From JABDOU01 sp041609995 (GTDB taxonomy: Bacteria > Actinomycetota > Acidimicrobiia > Spongiisociales > SHLN01), in NCBI GenBank assembly GCA_041609995.1, contig JBFIPU010000068.1, positions 1 through 14,782 on the forward strand: a stretch of 14,782 nucleotides of DNA, in the 5' to 3' direction. Below, one piece after another: positions 6,681 through 12,842 of the stretch. The translations under genes were made by a program, and so were the position numbers. The notes beneath the pieces are model-generated. The model saw only the letters and a program-made list of their open reading frames with translations, did no database searches and was not told where the DNA came from. Position 1 is the first letter of the stretch; the number at the start of each line of letters is the position of its first letter.

Positions 6681-7718
6681 ATGAGGGTCTTGCTGGCCGA
6701 GCCGTGGTGGGGAGGATCACACCGGCAGTGGGCCGAGGGCTACCAGCGCCACAGTGCGCACGAGATCCGGATCATTTCTCGACCCGGCTCGAACTGGCGG
6801 CGACGCATGCGAACGGCGGGCTCAGAGCTGGCGGCCGATGCCCGAGAGATCATGGCGGAGGGCTGGGAGCCTGACGTCGTGCTGGCCACCGACATGATGA
6901 ACGTGGCATCGTTCAGGCGGGATCTCGACCGCTCGATCCCCGTCGTCCTCTACATGCACGAAAACCAGCTGACGTACGGTTCGGCACCCGACACCACGTT
7001 CGGCGCCATCAACGCCGACAGCGTGGCGGCCGCCGACCTGGTCGCCTTCAACAGCCGGTACCACTGGTCGTCGTTCGGCGAGGGCTTGATGGTGCTCGAC
7101 CACCCTGGAGCACTGCACGCCTGGGAGCGAGCCACCGTGATCCCGGTGGGCATCGACTTCACCGGCATCACCGTCGACGAAAGGAGGGCGTGGCCCTCAT
7201 CACCCCGGATTCTCTGGAACCACCGCTGGGAGCCGGACAAGAACCCGGATGCCTTCGCATACGCGCTCAACGACATCGAACATCTCGAGTGGATGTTGCT
7301 GCTCCTCGGCGAGCGGTCGAAATCGGAAGCGCTCGATCGAATTCGCACCCGCTTCGCCGACCGAATTCTCGTCGACGGCTGGCTGAATCGCGACGGCTAC
7401 CTCGCTCAGCTCGCCCAAGCCGACATCGTGATCTCGACTGCCACCCAGGAGTTCTTCGGCGTCTCGATCGTCGAAGCGATCGCAGCCGGGGCGTTTCCCG
7501 TTCTGCCGAACCGGCTGGCATACCCCGAGCTCCTCGGCGACCCCGCCTATTCCGAGGCGTTGTACGACGATGATCCCGGCCCGGCGCTGGCCTGGGCCAT
7601 CGGCCACGCGTCCGAGGCGGCTCGCATGGCCTGTGATCTCGCGCTGCGGATGCGCCGATTTGGGTGGAGCTCGGTCGCTCCGATGCTCGACCGGGCATTG
7701 AACGATCTCGCCGGCTGA
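6681..7718 (+). CDS. DUF3524/GTDC1-like glycosyltransferase (tRNA-queuosine mannosyltransferase family)
   Basis: This 345-residue protein starts with 'LLAEPWWGGSHRQW' (4-17) and carries 'DVVLATDMMNVASFRRDL' (65-82), 'YMHENQLTY' (91-99) and 'FNSRYHWSSF' (123-132), the hallmarks of the DUF3524 N-terminal domain. The C-terminal half is a GT4-type nucleotide-sugar domain: 'ILWNHRWEPDKNPDAF' (177-192), then 'TQEFFGVSIVEAIAAGAFPV' (255-274) with the E-x7-E donor-site pattern. The animal homologue GTDC1/QTMAN transfers mannose from GDP-mannose to queuosine in tRNA-Asp. I infer a similar RNA-modifying or related role; substrate and sugar in this organism are unproven, and no queuosine biosynthesis gene is in the window. 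It follows the SDR gene by 3 bp. Confidence 0.88.
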   Translation: MRVLLAEPWWGGSHRQWAEGYQRHSAHEIRIISRPGSNWRRRMRTAGSELAADAREIMAEGWEPDVVLATDMMNVASFRRDLDRSIPVVLYMHENQLTYGSAPDTTFGAINADSVAAADLVAFNSRYHWSSFGEGLMVLDHPGALHAWERATVIPVGIDFTGITVDERRAWPSSPRILWNHRWEPDKNPDAFAYALNDIEHLEWMLLLLGERSKSEALDRIRTRFADRILVDGWLNRDGYLAQLAQADIVISTATQEFFGVSIVEAIAAGAFPVLPNRLAYPELLGDPAYSEALYDDDPGPALAWAIGHASEAARMACDLALRMRRFGWSSVAPMLDRALNDLAG

Positions 7719-7863
7719 GTCTTTGCGGGCCGACCCGGAGTGTGGCACGGCTGTACTCGACACGCTGTTCTCGGAGAATCTGAACATTCCGTCATCCCGA
7801 TCGGTGTCGACTACGGATAGTGGTCAGGCAGGCACTCCGGCTTCGGGGTGAACCACGAGGAGT

Positions 7864-7870
7864 CGGAGGA
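7864..7870 (+). promoter_or_regulatory. Ribosome binding site of the fasciclin protein gene
   Basis: The purine run CGGAGGA lies six bases before ATG 7877. It decides the start: the in-frame codon at 7820 would put 19 extra residues ahead of a textbook signal peptide. Confidence 0.75.
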
Positions 7871-7876
7871 GTCTCC

Positions 7877-9901
7877 ATGCGCACGAAATTGGTCCTGATG
7901 GCAGTGGTAGCCGTCGTCGTTGGTCTCATCGCCACCCCAGCATTCGCTGACGGCAACGAGACCGTGCAATCGTTTGACGACAGCACCGGACGCTGGCACG
8001 GAATCGACGCCAACGGCGAACCGTTCAGCTTCTACTTCGGCAATCCCGGCGACATGCCGCTGCTGGGAGACTGGAATGGGGACGGAACCGAGACGCCAGG
8101 GTTATACCGACAGACGGACGGGTTCTTCTATGGACGGAACTCGAACGTCACCGGCCTTGCCGAGGTTTCGTTCTACGTGGGAGACCCCGGCGATGTGCCG
8201 CTCGTGGGTGACTTCGACGGGGATGGGCTCGACACGGTTTCCGTGTACCGCCCCGCCGAGGGCCGGGTGTTCATCATGAACACCATGGGCGCCGATGGGG
8301 GAGCCATCGGCACGCCCGACTCGACCTACTTCTTTGGTGACCCGGGCGACAAGCCCTTCGTCGGCGACTTCGACGGCGACGGAATGGACACCATCGGACT
8401 CCATCGTGAAGCCACCGGGAAGGTCTACTTCACCAACGCGCACGAGACCGGGCCGGCTGCATACGATTTCTTCTTCGGAAACCCTGGCGACCGCGTGCTC
8501 GCCGGTGACTGGGATGGCGACGGCAAAGACACCGTGGCCGTCTATCGCCCGTCGAATGGCGTGCTCTACATGGCGGGCAGCAACGAGACTTCTGCGGCAG
8601 CCATGACCCTCTACATTGGGGACGTGATCCCCACCGGCGACGGTTTCGCGATGAACATGCCGCCGGATATCGTCGACACGGCCATCGGGGCCGGCACCTT
8701 CAACACCATGGTGGCGGCCGTGCAAGCCGCCGGGATCGAAGACACACTCAGAAGTGCAGGACCCTTCACCGTCCTCGCACCCACCGACGACGCCTTCGCC
8801 GCCCTCGGCACCGACACCATCAACGCCCTGTTGGCCGACCCAGACACCCTCGCTGACATCCTGCTGTACCACGTCATCAGTGGCGCAGTCACCTCAGACG
8901 TGGTCGTCACCCTGGACTCGGCCACCATGGCCAACGGCGACGACATCACCATCGAGGTCGTCGACGGCCAGGTCGTCATCAACGACGTCGCCACCGTCAC
9001 CACCGTTGACATCATGGCCAGCAACGGCGTCATCCACGTGATCGACGCAGTGCTGCTGCCACCCGCCGACCCCGAGCCCGAACCGATGCCCAAAGACATC
9101 GTCGACACGGCCATCGGGGCCGGCACCTTCAACACCCTGGTGGCCGCGGTGCAAGCCGCCGGGCTCGAAGACACACTCAGAAGTGCAGGACCCTTCACCG
9201 TCCTCGCACCCACCGACGACGCCTTCGCCGCCCTCGGCACCGACGAGCTGAACCGGCTGCTCTCCAACCCGCATGAGTTGGCTGAGATCCTGAAATACCA
9301 CGTGATCCCGGGCAAGCTCACCTCCGACCTCGTGCTGGAGGAGAACTACCTGAAAACAGTGCAGGGTCACCCGGTGTTCGTGGTGCAGCGCAAAGATGCG
9401 GTGTTGATCAACGACGCCAACCTGGTCGCGACCGACATCATGGCCAGCAACGGCGTCATCCACGTCATCGACAAGGTGCTGTACCCCAAGCCGGTCCGCC
9501 TCGGCGACGACATCGTGGACACGGCGATCGATGCGGAGCTCAACACGCTGGTGGCCGCAGTGCAGGCGGCCAGCCTCGAGCATCTGCTGCGGAGCGACGG
9601 CCCCTTCACGGTCTTCGCGCCCACAGACGAGGCGTTCGCCGCCCTGGGTGCCGACACCCTCGAGGATCTGCTGGAAAACCCGGACCGTCTCGCCGAGATT
9701 CTCCTCTATCACGTGGCCCACGGAGAGACGACATCCAAGGAGCTGGGGCATCTCGACAGCGTGGTGATGGCCAACGGTCATCGAGTGCACATCGACTTCG
9801 ACCATGGCTATCAGCTGGTGAACGACGCCCGGATCGTCGCCGCCGACACCCTCGTGTCCAATGGCATCATCCACGTCATCGACAAGGTGTTGATCCCATA
9901 A
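7877..9901 (+). CDS. Secreted FG-GAP/VCBS-like repeat protein with three fasciclin (FAS1) domains
   Basis: This 674-residue protein begins with a Sec signal peptide: MRTK, a hydrophobic core, and probable cleavage after 'ATPAFA' (residue 24). Residues 50-255 hold four repeats of about 50 residues with the pattern GDPGD...GDFDGDG.DT..VYR (near 55-78, 102-125, 154-177, 201-224). The DxDGDG loops suggest calcium binding; a fifth is degenerate. Three FAS1 domains follow (about 264-395, 408-535, 545-674), each with 'GPFTVLAPTDDAFAALG'-like and 'SNGVIHVIDKVL' motifs. Domains 1 and 2 are joined by a Pro/Glu-rich linker. There is no LPXTG signal or C-terminal membrane helix, so it is likely released or loosely wall-bound, acting in adhesion or matrix; that role is inferred from FAS1 biology. 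Confidence 0.92.
   Translation: MRTKLVLMAVVAVVVGLIATPAFADGNETVQSFDDSTGRWHGIDANGEPFSFYFGNPGDMPLLGDWNGDGTETPGLYRQTDGFFYGRNSNVTGLAEVSFYVGDPGDVPLVGDFDGDGLDTVSVYRPAEGRVFIMNTMGADGGAIGTPDSTYFFGDPGDKPFVGDFDGDGMDTIGLHREATGKVYFTNAHETGPAAYDFFFGNPGDRVLAGDWDGDGKDTVAVYRPSNGVLYMAGSNETSAAAMTLYIGDVIPTGDGFAMNMPPDIVDTAIGAGTFNTMVAAVQAAGIEDTLRSAGPFTVLAPTDDAFAALGTDTINALLADPDTLADILLYHVISGAVTSDVVVTLDSATMANGDDITIEVVDGQVVINDVATVTTVDIMASNGVIHVIDAVLLPPADPEPEPMPKDIVDTAIGAGTFNTLVAAVQAAGLEDTLRSAGPFTVLAPTDDAFAALGTDELNRLLSNPHELAEILKYHVIPGKLTSDLVLEENYLKTVQGHPVFVVQRKDAVLINDANLVATDIMASNGVIHVIDKVLYPKPVRLGDDIVDTAIDAELNTLVAAVQAASLEHLLRSDGPFTVFAPTDEAFAALGADTLEDLLENPDRLAEILLYHVAHGETTSKELGHLDSVVMANGHRVHIDFDHGYQLVNDARIVAADTLVSNGIIHVIDKVLIP
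8669..8815 (+). repeat. 147-bp direct repeat, copy 1 (FAS1 domain 1)
   Basis: This segment encodes the start of FAS1 domain 1 and matches 9098-9244, 429 bp downstream, at all but four bases by my count. Silent third positions are conserved too, which points to recent duplication or gene conversion. Confidence 0.9.
9098..9244 (+). repeat. 147-bp direct repeat, copy 2 (FAS1 domain 2)
   Basis: Second copy of the FAS1 repeat. The downstream halves of the two domains have diverged, except for a 32-bp exact match (9008-9039 against 9434-9465) over the 'DIMASNGVIHV' motif. The third FAS1 domain does not share the near-identity. Confidence 0.9.
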
Positions 9902-9921
9902 GGACCCCCCTCCGACACAGA

Positions 9922-9957
9922 TCGAATGGGCCGTCCCGACTCGGGCGGCTCATTCGA
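9922..9957 (+). terminator. Hairpin after the fasciclin gene, probably bidirectional
   Basis: An inverted repeat of about 15 bp (two G-U pairs) with the six-base loop CGACTC starts 21 bp after the stop of the fasciclin gene. No T-run follows, which is common for actinobacterial terminators. The convergent minus-strand ORF also ends inside its right arm (9950-9952), so it could serve both directions. Confidence 0.7.
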
Positions 9958-10218
9958 CTGTCAGGCGGCCTCCGCCTGCCAGGGATCGAACACCTGGGGG
10001 GGTGGAGAACGCACCGCCCTCGACCCAGCCGGACAATACCACGATGGTGCCGCCCTCTCCCCATCGCCTTCCGCTCCTGATCTGATTGAACATGATCAGA
10101 TTCACGACCAGCACGGGCAGCCAATGAACGAGGCCCACGAGAAGATCCCATTGCGCTTGATGGAATCGACGATGGAGGCCGGGGAATGCTCCGACGTCAG
10201 CACGATGAGGCCGTTCAC
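9950..10218 (-). pseudogene. Possible frameshifted small membrane protein gene
   Basis: A GTG at 10218 overlaps the stop of the upstream minus-strand ORF (GTGA) and opens 'NGLIVLTSEHSPASIVDSIK' plus 18 residues, ending at TGA 10102. A different frame over about 10155-9950 carries 'WDLLVGLVHWLPVLVVNLIM', a convincing membrane helix, then a polar tail. Joined near 10150 by one frameshift, the two would give a natural-looking protein of about 88 residues with a cytosolic N-terminus and one helix. Alternatives are two overlapping small genes (internal GTG at 10138), a sequencing error, or chance. No family is recognised. It ends in the hairpin at 9922-9957. Confidence 0.4.
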
Positions 10219-10520
10219 TTCTTGCCAACCGGCGCCCCGCCGAACCAAGCATCCTTAGTCAGCGCGATTGCCGCAATGGCGATCGTCGCAACGGTCAGAG
10301 AGCCCCGGAACATTCCCGGCTCCAGGAGCCCCCTCGAAACGCCCAGCCCAGTGCCATTCCCATCAGGAAGCTTTCCTGCGAAGAGCAGGTTGTCGACGAA
10401 CCTCGCCCTGACCCTTCGGCGATGGAGATCCCCCAGGTGGTCTTGACACAGCAGCAGGCCATACAGGTCTCGACCCTCGCACGGAATGGCCGCTGAACAC
10501 GCGAAACACGACATCGTCAT
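10215..10520 (-). CDS. Hypothetical small protein with Cys pairs and one membrane helix
   Basis: This 101-residue ORF is not recognised. The N-terminus has CFAC (5-8), a further cysteine (14) and CQDH (25-28), a layout that could bind zinc. The middle is basic ('LHRRRVRARF'). A hydrophobic segment ('SLTVATIAIAAIALT') near residue 74-88 may cross the membrane, and the tail is 'GGAPVGKK'. High third-position GC and a plausible domain order argue for coding. The ATG has no Shine-Dalgarno. It is divergent from the DUF2834 gene 57 bp away and appears coupled to the ORF downstream by a GTGA overlap. Confidence 0.5.
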   Translation of the reverse strand: MTMSCFACSAAIPCEGRDLYGLLLCQDHLGDLHRRRVRARFVDNLLFAGKLPDGNGTGLGVSRGLLEPGMFRGSLTVATIAIAAIALTKDAWFGGAPVGKK

Positions 10521-10577
10521 GGGGATCGGTACCCGAGGCTGTCCGGTTGAGGCGTGTGGGCCATATTCTCCGTTTCC

Positions 10578-10880
10578 ATGAGATACGTTTACGCACTTCT
10601 GGCGGTCATCGGAACAGTCCTCCCATGGGTGTACTTCGGCTCCTATTTCGCTGACGCTCAGCGAGAACCGTTTGCCGAGGTCATGCTGGGCAGCCCACTC
10701 ATGACCGGGTTCGTGGCCGACCTATCGATCAGCATCGTTGCCTGGCTGATATGGTCGTTCTTCGATGCCCGTGCCAATCGGATCCGCGGGTGGTGGCTGA
10801 CGCCGGTGGCCAGCGTCACAGTGGGGTTGTCCTTGGCGCTGCCCCTCTATCTGTGGATGCGTGAAACGGCCCGCGACTGA
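10578..10880 (+). CDS. DUF2834 family membrane protein
   Basis: This protein has 100 residues and three predicted membrane helices: 'YVYALLAVIGTVLPWVYFG', 'FVADLSISIVAWLIWSFF' and 'ASVTVGLSLALPLYLWM'. The pattern of a helix with LP, a short loop ending in 'SPLMTGFVADL', an Arg/Ala turn before 'WWL', and a last helix 'GLSLALPLYLWMRE' fits DUF2834, a family of unknown function. A GTG eight codons upstream (10554) is possible, but ATG 10578 places the first helix at the N-terminus as usual. No Shine-Dalgarno is seen; a CATATT motif 10 bases before the ATG could allow a leaderless transcript. Confidence 0.8.
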   Translation: MRYVYALLAVIGTVLPWVYFGSYFADAQREPFAEVMLGSPLMTGFVADLSISIVAWLIWSFFDARANRIRGWWLTPVASVTVGLSLALPLYLWMRETARD

Positions 10881-10932
10881 TCCAGGCCCGGGCGTCACTC
10901 CGAATAAGCTGTGACCACACGAGAGGAGACAC

Positions 10933-11145
10933 GTGGAAGCGACCACCACCACCCGCATGTTCAGCAGGCTCTCATCTTTTCACAAGACCAAGCTCGTCTT
11001 CCTGGCGGCCGCCTTCATCTCGTTCGTCCTATCCGTCGGGCTTTGGTTCCTGGTTGACCGGGAGGTCGGGCTCTTTGTGGGACTGTGGGTTCCGGCGATC
11101 CATTCGCTCGGGACCCTCGTCCTCACGGGTGAGAATCGGAAATGA
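10933..11145 (+). CDS. Small two-helix membrane protein
   Basis: This 70-residue protein starts at GTG 10933, six bases after a clear GAGGAG ribosome binding site. It has a polar N-terminus (EATTTTRMFSRLSSFHK), helix one around 'LVFLAAAFISFVLSVGLWFL', and a second hydrophobic stretch ('GLFVGLWVPAIHSLGTLVL') before the end. No family is recognised. Its stop overlaps the start of the next small gene by ATGA, so the two products are probably made together at similar levels. It lies 52 bp after the DUF2834 gene. Confidence 0.7.
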   Translation: MEATTTTRMFSRLSSFHKTKLVFLAAAFISFVLSVGLWFLVDREVGLFVGLWVPAIHSLGTLVLTGENRK

Positions 11146-11285
11146 ACGACGGCGCCATCTTCGCCATCGGGGCGGTCCTGTTCATCTTCCTGTCCTGGGC
11201 CACCACCGCCTTCCTCATGAAGCAGTTCAGCCTCGCCTACCAGGCTGACCAGGCTGCCGATACCACGCCCTCTGCAACGCAGTAG
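11142..11285 (+). CDS. Tiny single-helix membrane protein (47 aa)
   Basis: The ATG at 11142 overlaps the preceding stop by ATGA. The product has one strong membrane helix ('AIFAIGAVLFIFLSWATTAF') followed by a short polar tail rich in Gln, Asp and Thr (residues 27-47). Stop/start coupling, the clean helix-then-tail layout and third-position GC all favour a real gene, though it is short enough to be missed by most gene finders. It would sit in the membrane with its neighbour; function is unknown. Confidence 0.65.
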   Translation: MNDGAIFAIGAVLFIFLSWATTAFLMKQFSLAYQADQAADTTPSATQ

Positions 11286-11557
11286 GGCGACCCAGGCCTC
11301 CGCAGCCCCGGCCGGGTTGATGACGCACACCTCTGATCGCCTGCTGTATCCCCCCCGCTCTCGACCGAATAACCGGTCGCGCCAACAGGCCGGCGCAAAC
11401 TGGGACACCGAGTTTGCGAACCAGATAACCGGGTACATCCGGGCCATGTTGGTCTTGACGCCAACGTGCGGGGCAGCGTCCATGACCTCTGGCTCGCTGT
11501 TTGCACTGCTAGACGCAACGCCCGCCTGGGTCGGGCCGCCTGTCACGCCGAGAACTC
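11286..11557. other. Gene-poor stretch with four small hairpins
   Basis: I find no convincing gene on either strand. Within it, 11362-11468 holds four consecutive inverted repeats: 11362-11366 with 11375-11379; 11379-11383 with 11392-11396; 11394-11401 with 11411-11418 (8 bp, 9-base loop); and 11445-11452 with 11461-11468 (8 bp including one G-U). The second and third overlap slightly, so not all can form at once. It could be a structured RNA or 3' region of the small plus-strand genes, or chance in GC-rich DNA. Confidence 0.4.
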
Positions 11558-11573
11558 CAGCGAAAAGTCGCTG
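11558..11573 (-). terminator. Short hairpin after the GlsB-like gene
   Basis: A perfect 6-bp inverted repeat with a 4-base loop (CAGCGA / TCGCTG) lies 2 bp beyond the stop of the minus-strand gene. There is no T-run, so this is a weak terminator candidate. Confidence 0.4.
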
Positions 11574-11575
11574 AT

Positions 11576-11845
11576 TCAGCCGGTGAGACGCCTGTTCTGC
11601 ATGTTGCTGTAGAGGACGATGCCCCCGGCCGCCACGGCCACCTGGATGATGTGTTTGATCCAGTCGATGCCGCTGGTGGCGTCGAGGCCGAGCGCCTGGG
11701 CGATCAGCCCGCCGACGAATGCTCCGGCGAAACCGATGCCGATCGTCAGTCCGATGGACAGGTCCTGCTCGCCCGGCAACACCAAACGGGCCAGAGAGCC
11801 AATGACGGCCCCGGCGATGACTGCACCTATGAGCGTCGAAATCAC
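11576..11845 (-). CDS. GlsB/YeaQ/YmgE family stress-response membrane protein
   Basis: This 89-residue protein has the three-helix, glycine-rich pattern of the GlsB/YeaQ/YmgE (transglycosylase-associated) family: 'LIGAVIAGAVIGSLARLVLP', then 'LTIGIGFAGAFVGGLIAQAL', then 'IIQVAVAAGGIVLYSNM'. The 'ARLVLPGEQ' turn between helices one and two is typical. The family is membrane-bound and often stress-induced, with no firm biochemical role. The GTG start overlaps the hydrolase stop (GTGA, 11842-11845), and an AAAGGAG site lies about 9 bases upstream inside the hydrolase gene. It is probably translated from the same message as the hydrolase. Confidence 0.9.
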   Translation of the reverse strand: MISTLIGAVIAGAVIGSLARLVLPGEQDLSIGLTIGIGFAGAFVGGLIAQALGLDATSGIDWIKHIIQVAVAAGGIVLYSNMQNRRLTG

Positions 11846-12702
11846 CCGTGGTCTCCTTTCTGGGAAGACCCATCTTCGCCGATTCGAGCAGTTCCTGCCA
11901 GCCGCCGGACATGATGATCGATCACCCTTGCCGTCTTCGCCGGATCCTCCATGGGAAACAGGTGCCCGAGCCCGGGAACGACCTCTACCTCCGCCTGTCG
12001 AAACCGGGCCGCCTGGGCCTCCAGGAAGTCGAGGCCGTGCGTGTCGGAATGCTCGCCTGCGACGAGGACGACCGGTGCCTCAATCTCTCCGAGTCGCTCC
12101 CAGGCCCGGTGCATGCCGGCGCTCCGGTAGTAGTCGGCCTCGACCTGGGGCCGGCACCGCCACCGCCAGTGGCCGTTCTCGCCACGCTCGAGGCCCCCTT
12201 CGACGTATGCCGACAGCGCCCGCTCATCCCAGGTTGCGAACGCGGGCTTGGTGCGCAGATGTTTCATGGCCGATCGATGAGAGTCGAATTCATCCCGGCG
12301 CCGCAAGGTCGCATGGTAGAGATCACTCTCAAATGGGCCGTACGGGGGCGGAAAGACGATGGGTTCGAACAGCAACAGCTGTTCGAAGGTCCCGGGCCGA
12401 CTGATCTCGGCCATCGCCAACGCCGCGCCGCCGCTCGAGTGACCGACTCCGGTCACGGGCCGGGGACGACCACCAACTACCTCAAACGATTCGTGCCCGG
12501 CGTCCCACCAGTCGATGTTCCCCTCACGCAGACGCGTGTGGCCATGCCCCGGCTGGTCCCACAGCACGACGGACTGCCGGTGACCCAGCGATCTCAGCTC
12601 CGCTACGACCGGCTTCCACACCTCCTTGCAGAACCCGGTGGCGTGCAGCATGGCGGTCGTACCCGGCACCGATCCCAGAAACTCCAGCACAGAAGTGTTC
12701 AT
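11842..12702 (-). CDS. Alpha/beta-fold hydrolase
   Basis: This 286-residue protein has the alpha/beta-hydrolase elements: an oxyanion-type 'HATGF' (20-24), 'WDQPGHGHT' (48-56), the nucleophile elbow GHSSG (87-91, Ser89), an acidic residue in 'GEHSD' (Asp220), and 'GLGHLFPMEDP' with catalytic His247. No signal peptide or membrane helix is present, so it should be cytosolic. The substrate is not evident; esterase, lactonase or related roles fit equally. The ATG at 12702 has no obvious Shine-Dalgarno. Its stop overlaps the GlsB-like gene, which makes a two-gene unit. Confidence 0.9.
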   Translation of the reverse strand: MNTSVLEFLGSVPGTTAMLHATGFCKEVWKPVVAELRSLGHRQSVVLWDQPGHGHTRLREGNIDWWDAGHESFEVVGGRPRPVTGVGHSSGGAALAMAEISRPGTFEQLLLFEPIVFPPPYGPFESDLYHATLRRRDEFDSHRSAMKHLRTKPAFATWDERALSAYVEGGLERGENGHWRWRCRPQVEADYYRSAGMHRAWERLGEIEAPVVLVAGEHSDTHGLDFLEAQAARFRQAEVEVVPGLGHLFPMEDPAKTARVIDHHVRRLAGTARIGEDGSSQKGDHG

Positions 12703-12757
12703 GCGTTCAGCGGCCGTTGGCTGGAACAGTTGCAGACCGGTACCGGCGTCGGCGAGG

Positions 12758-12763
12758 GATAAT
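12758..12763 (+). promoter_or_regulatory. Possible -10 element in a divergent intergenic region
   Basis: GATAAT on the plus strand matches a -10 box for the gene at 12843. The overlapping AATTAT read on the minus strand could serve the hydrolase. No good -35 is seen at normal spacing in either direction, so this is weak. Confidence 0.25.
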
Positions 12764-12842
12764 TGGGCACGGCGGAATTCTGGCAGGCTCTCAGGGCCGA
12801 ACCAAGGGCCGACCGACGCGTGCGAAAGGGCAATACCAACCG

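Noticed and set aside
8894..9874. 326-residue open frame on the minus strand over the FAS1 domains
   Set aside because: It is the complement of an obvious FAS1 coding region; its His/Val/Asp-rich repeats mirror the repeats on the other strand.
9926..10258. Plus-strand open frame after the fasciclin gene
   Set aside because: It begins inside the terminator hairpin, has no ribosome binding site and a composition unlike a protein. The opposite strand shows better coding features here.
11362..11418. Integron attC-like site
   Set aside because: The hairpins lack the paired core sites and spacing of attC, and no integrase or cassette is near.
10980..11912. 310-residue open frame on the minus strand
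   Set aside because: It runs antisense across two small plus-strand genes and through the GlsB gene in another frame. The protein is low-complexity, as expected of a shadow in GC-rich DNA. A stretch around 11330-11500 reads more naturally but has no start, end or family of its own.
11848..12762. 304-residue open frame on the plus strand
   Set aside because: It is antisense to the alpha/beta hydrolase, which has a complete catalytic triad. The plus-strand translation has no recognisable motif.
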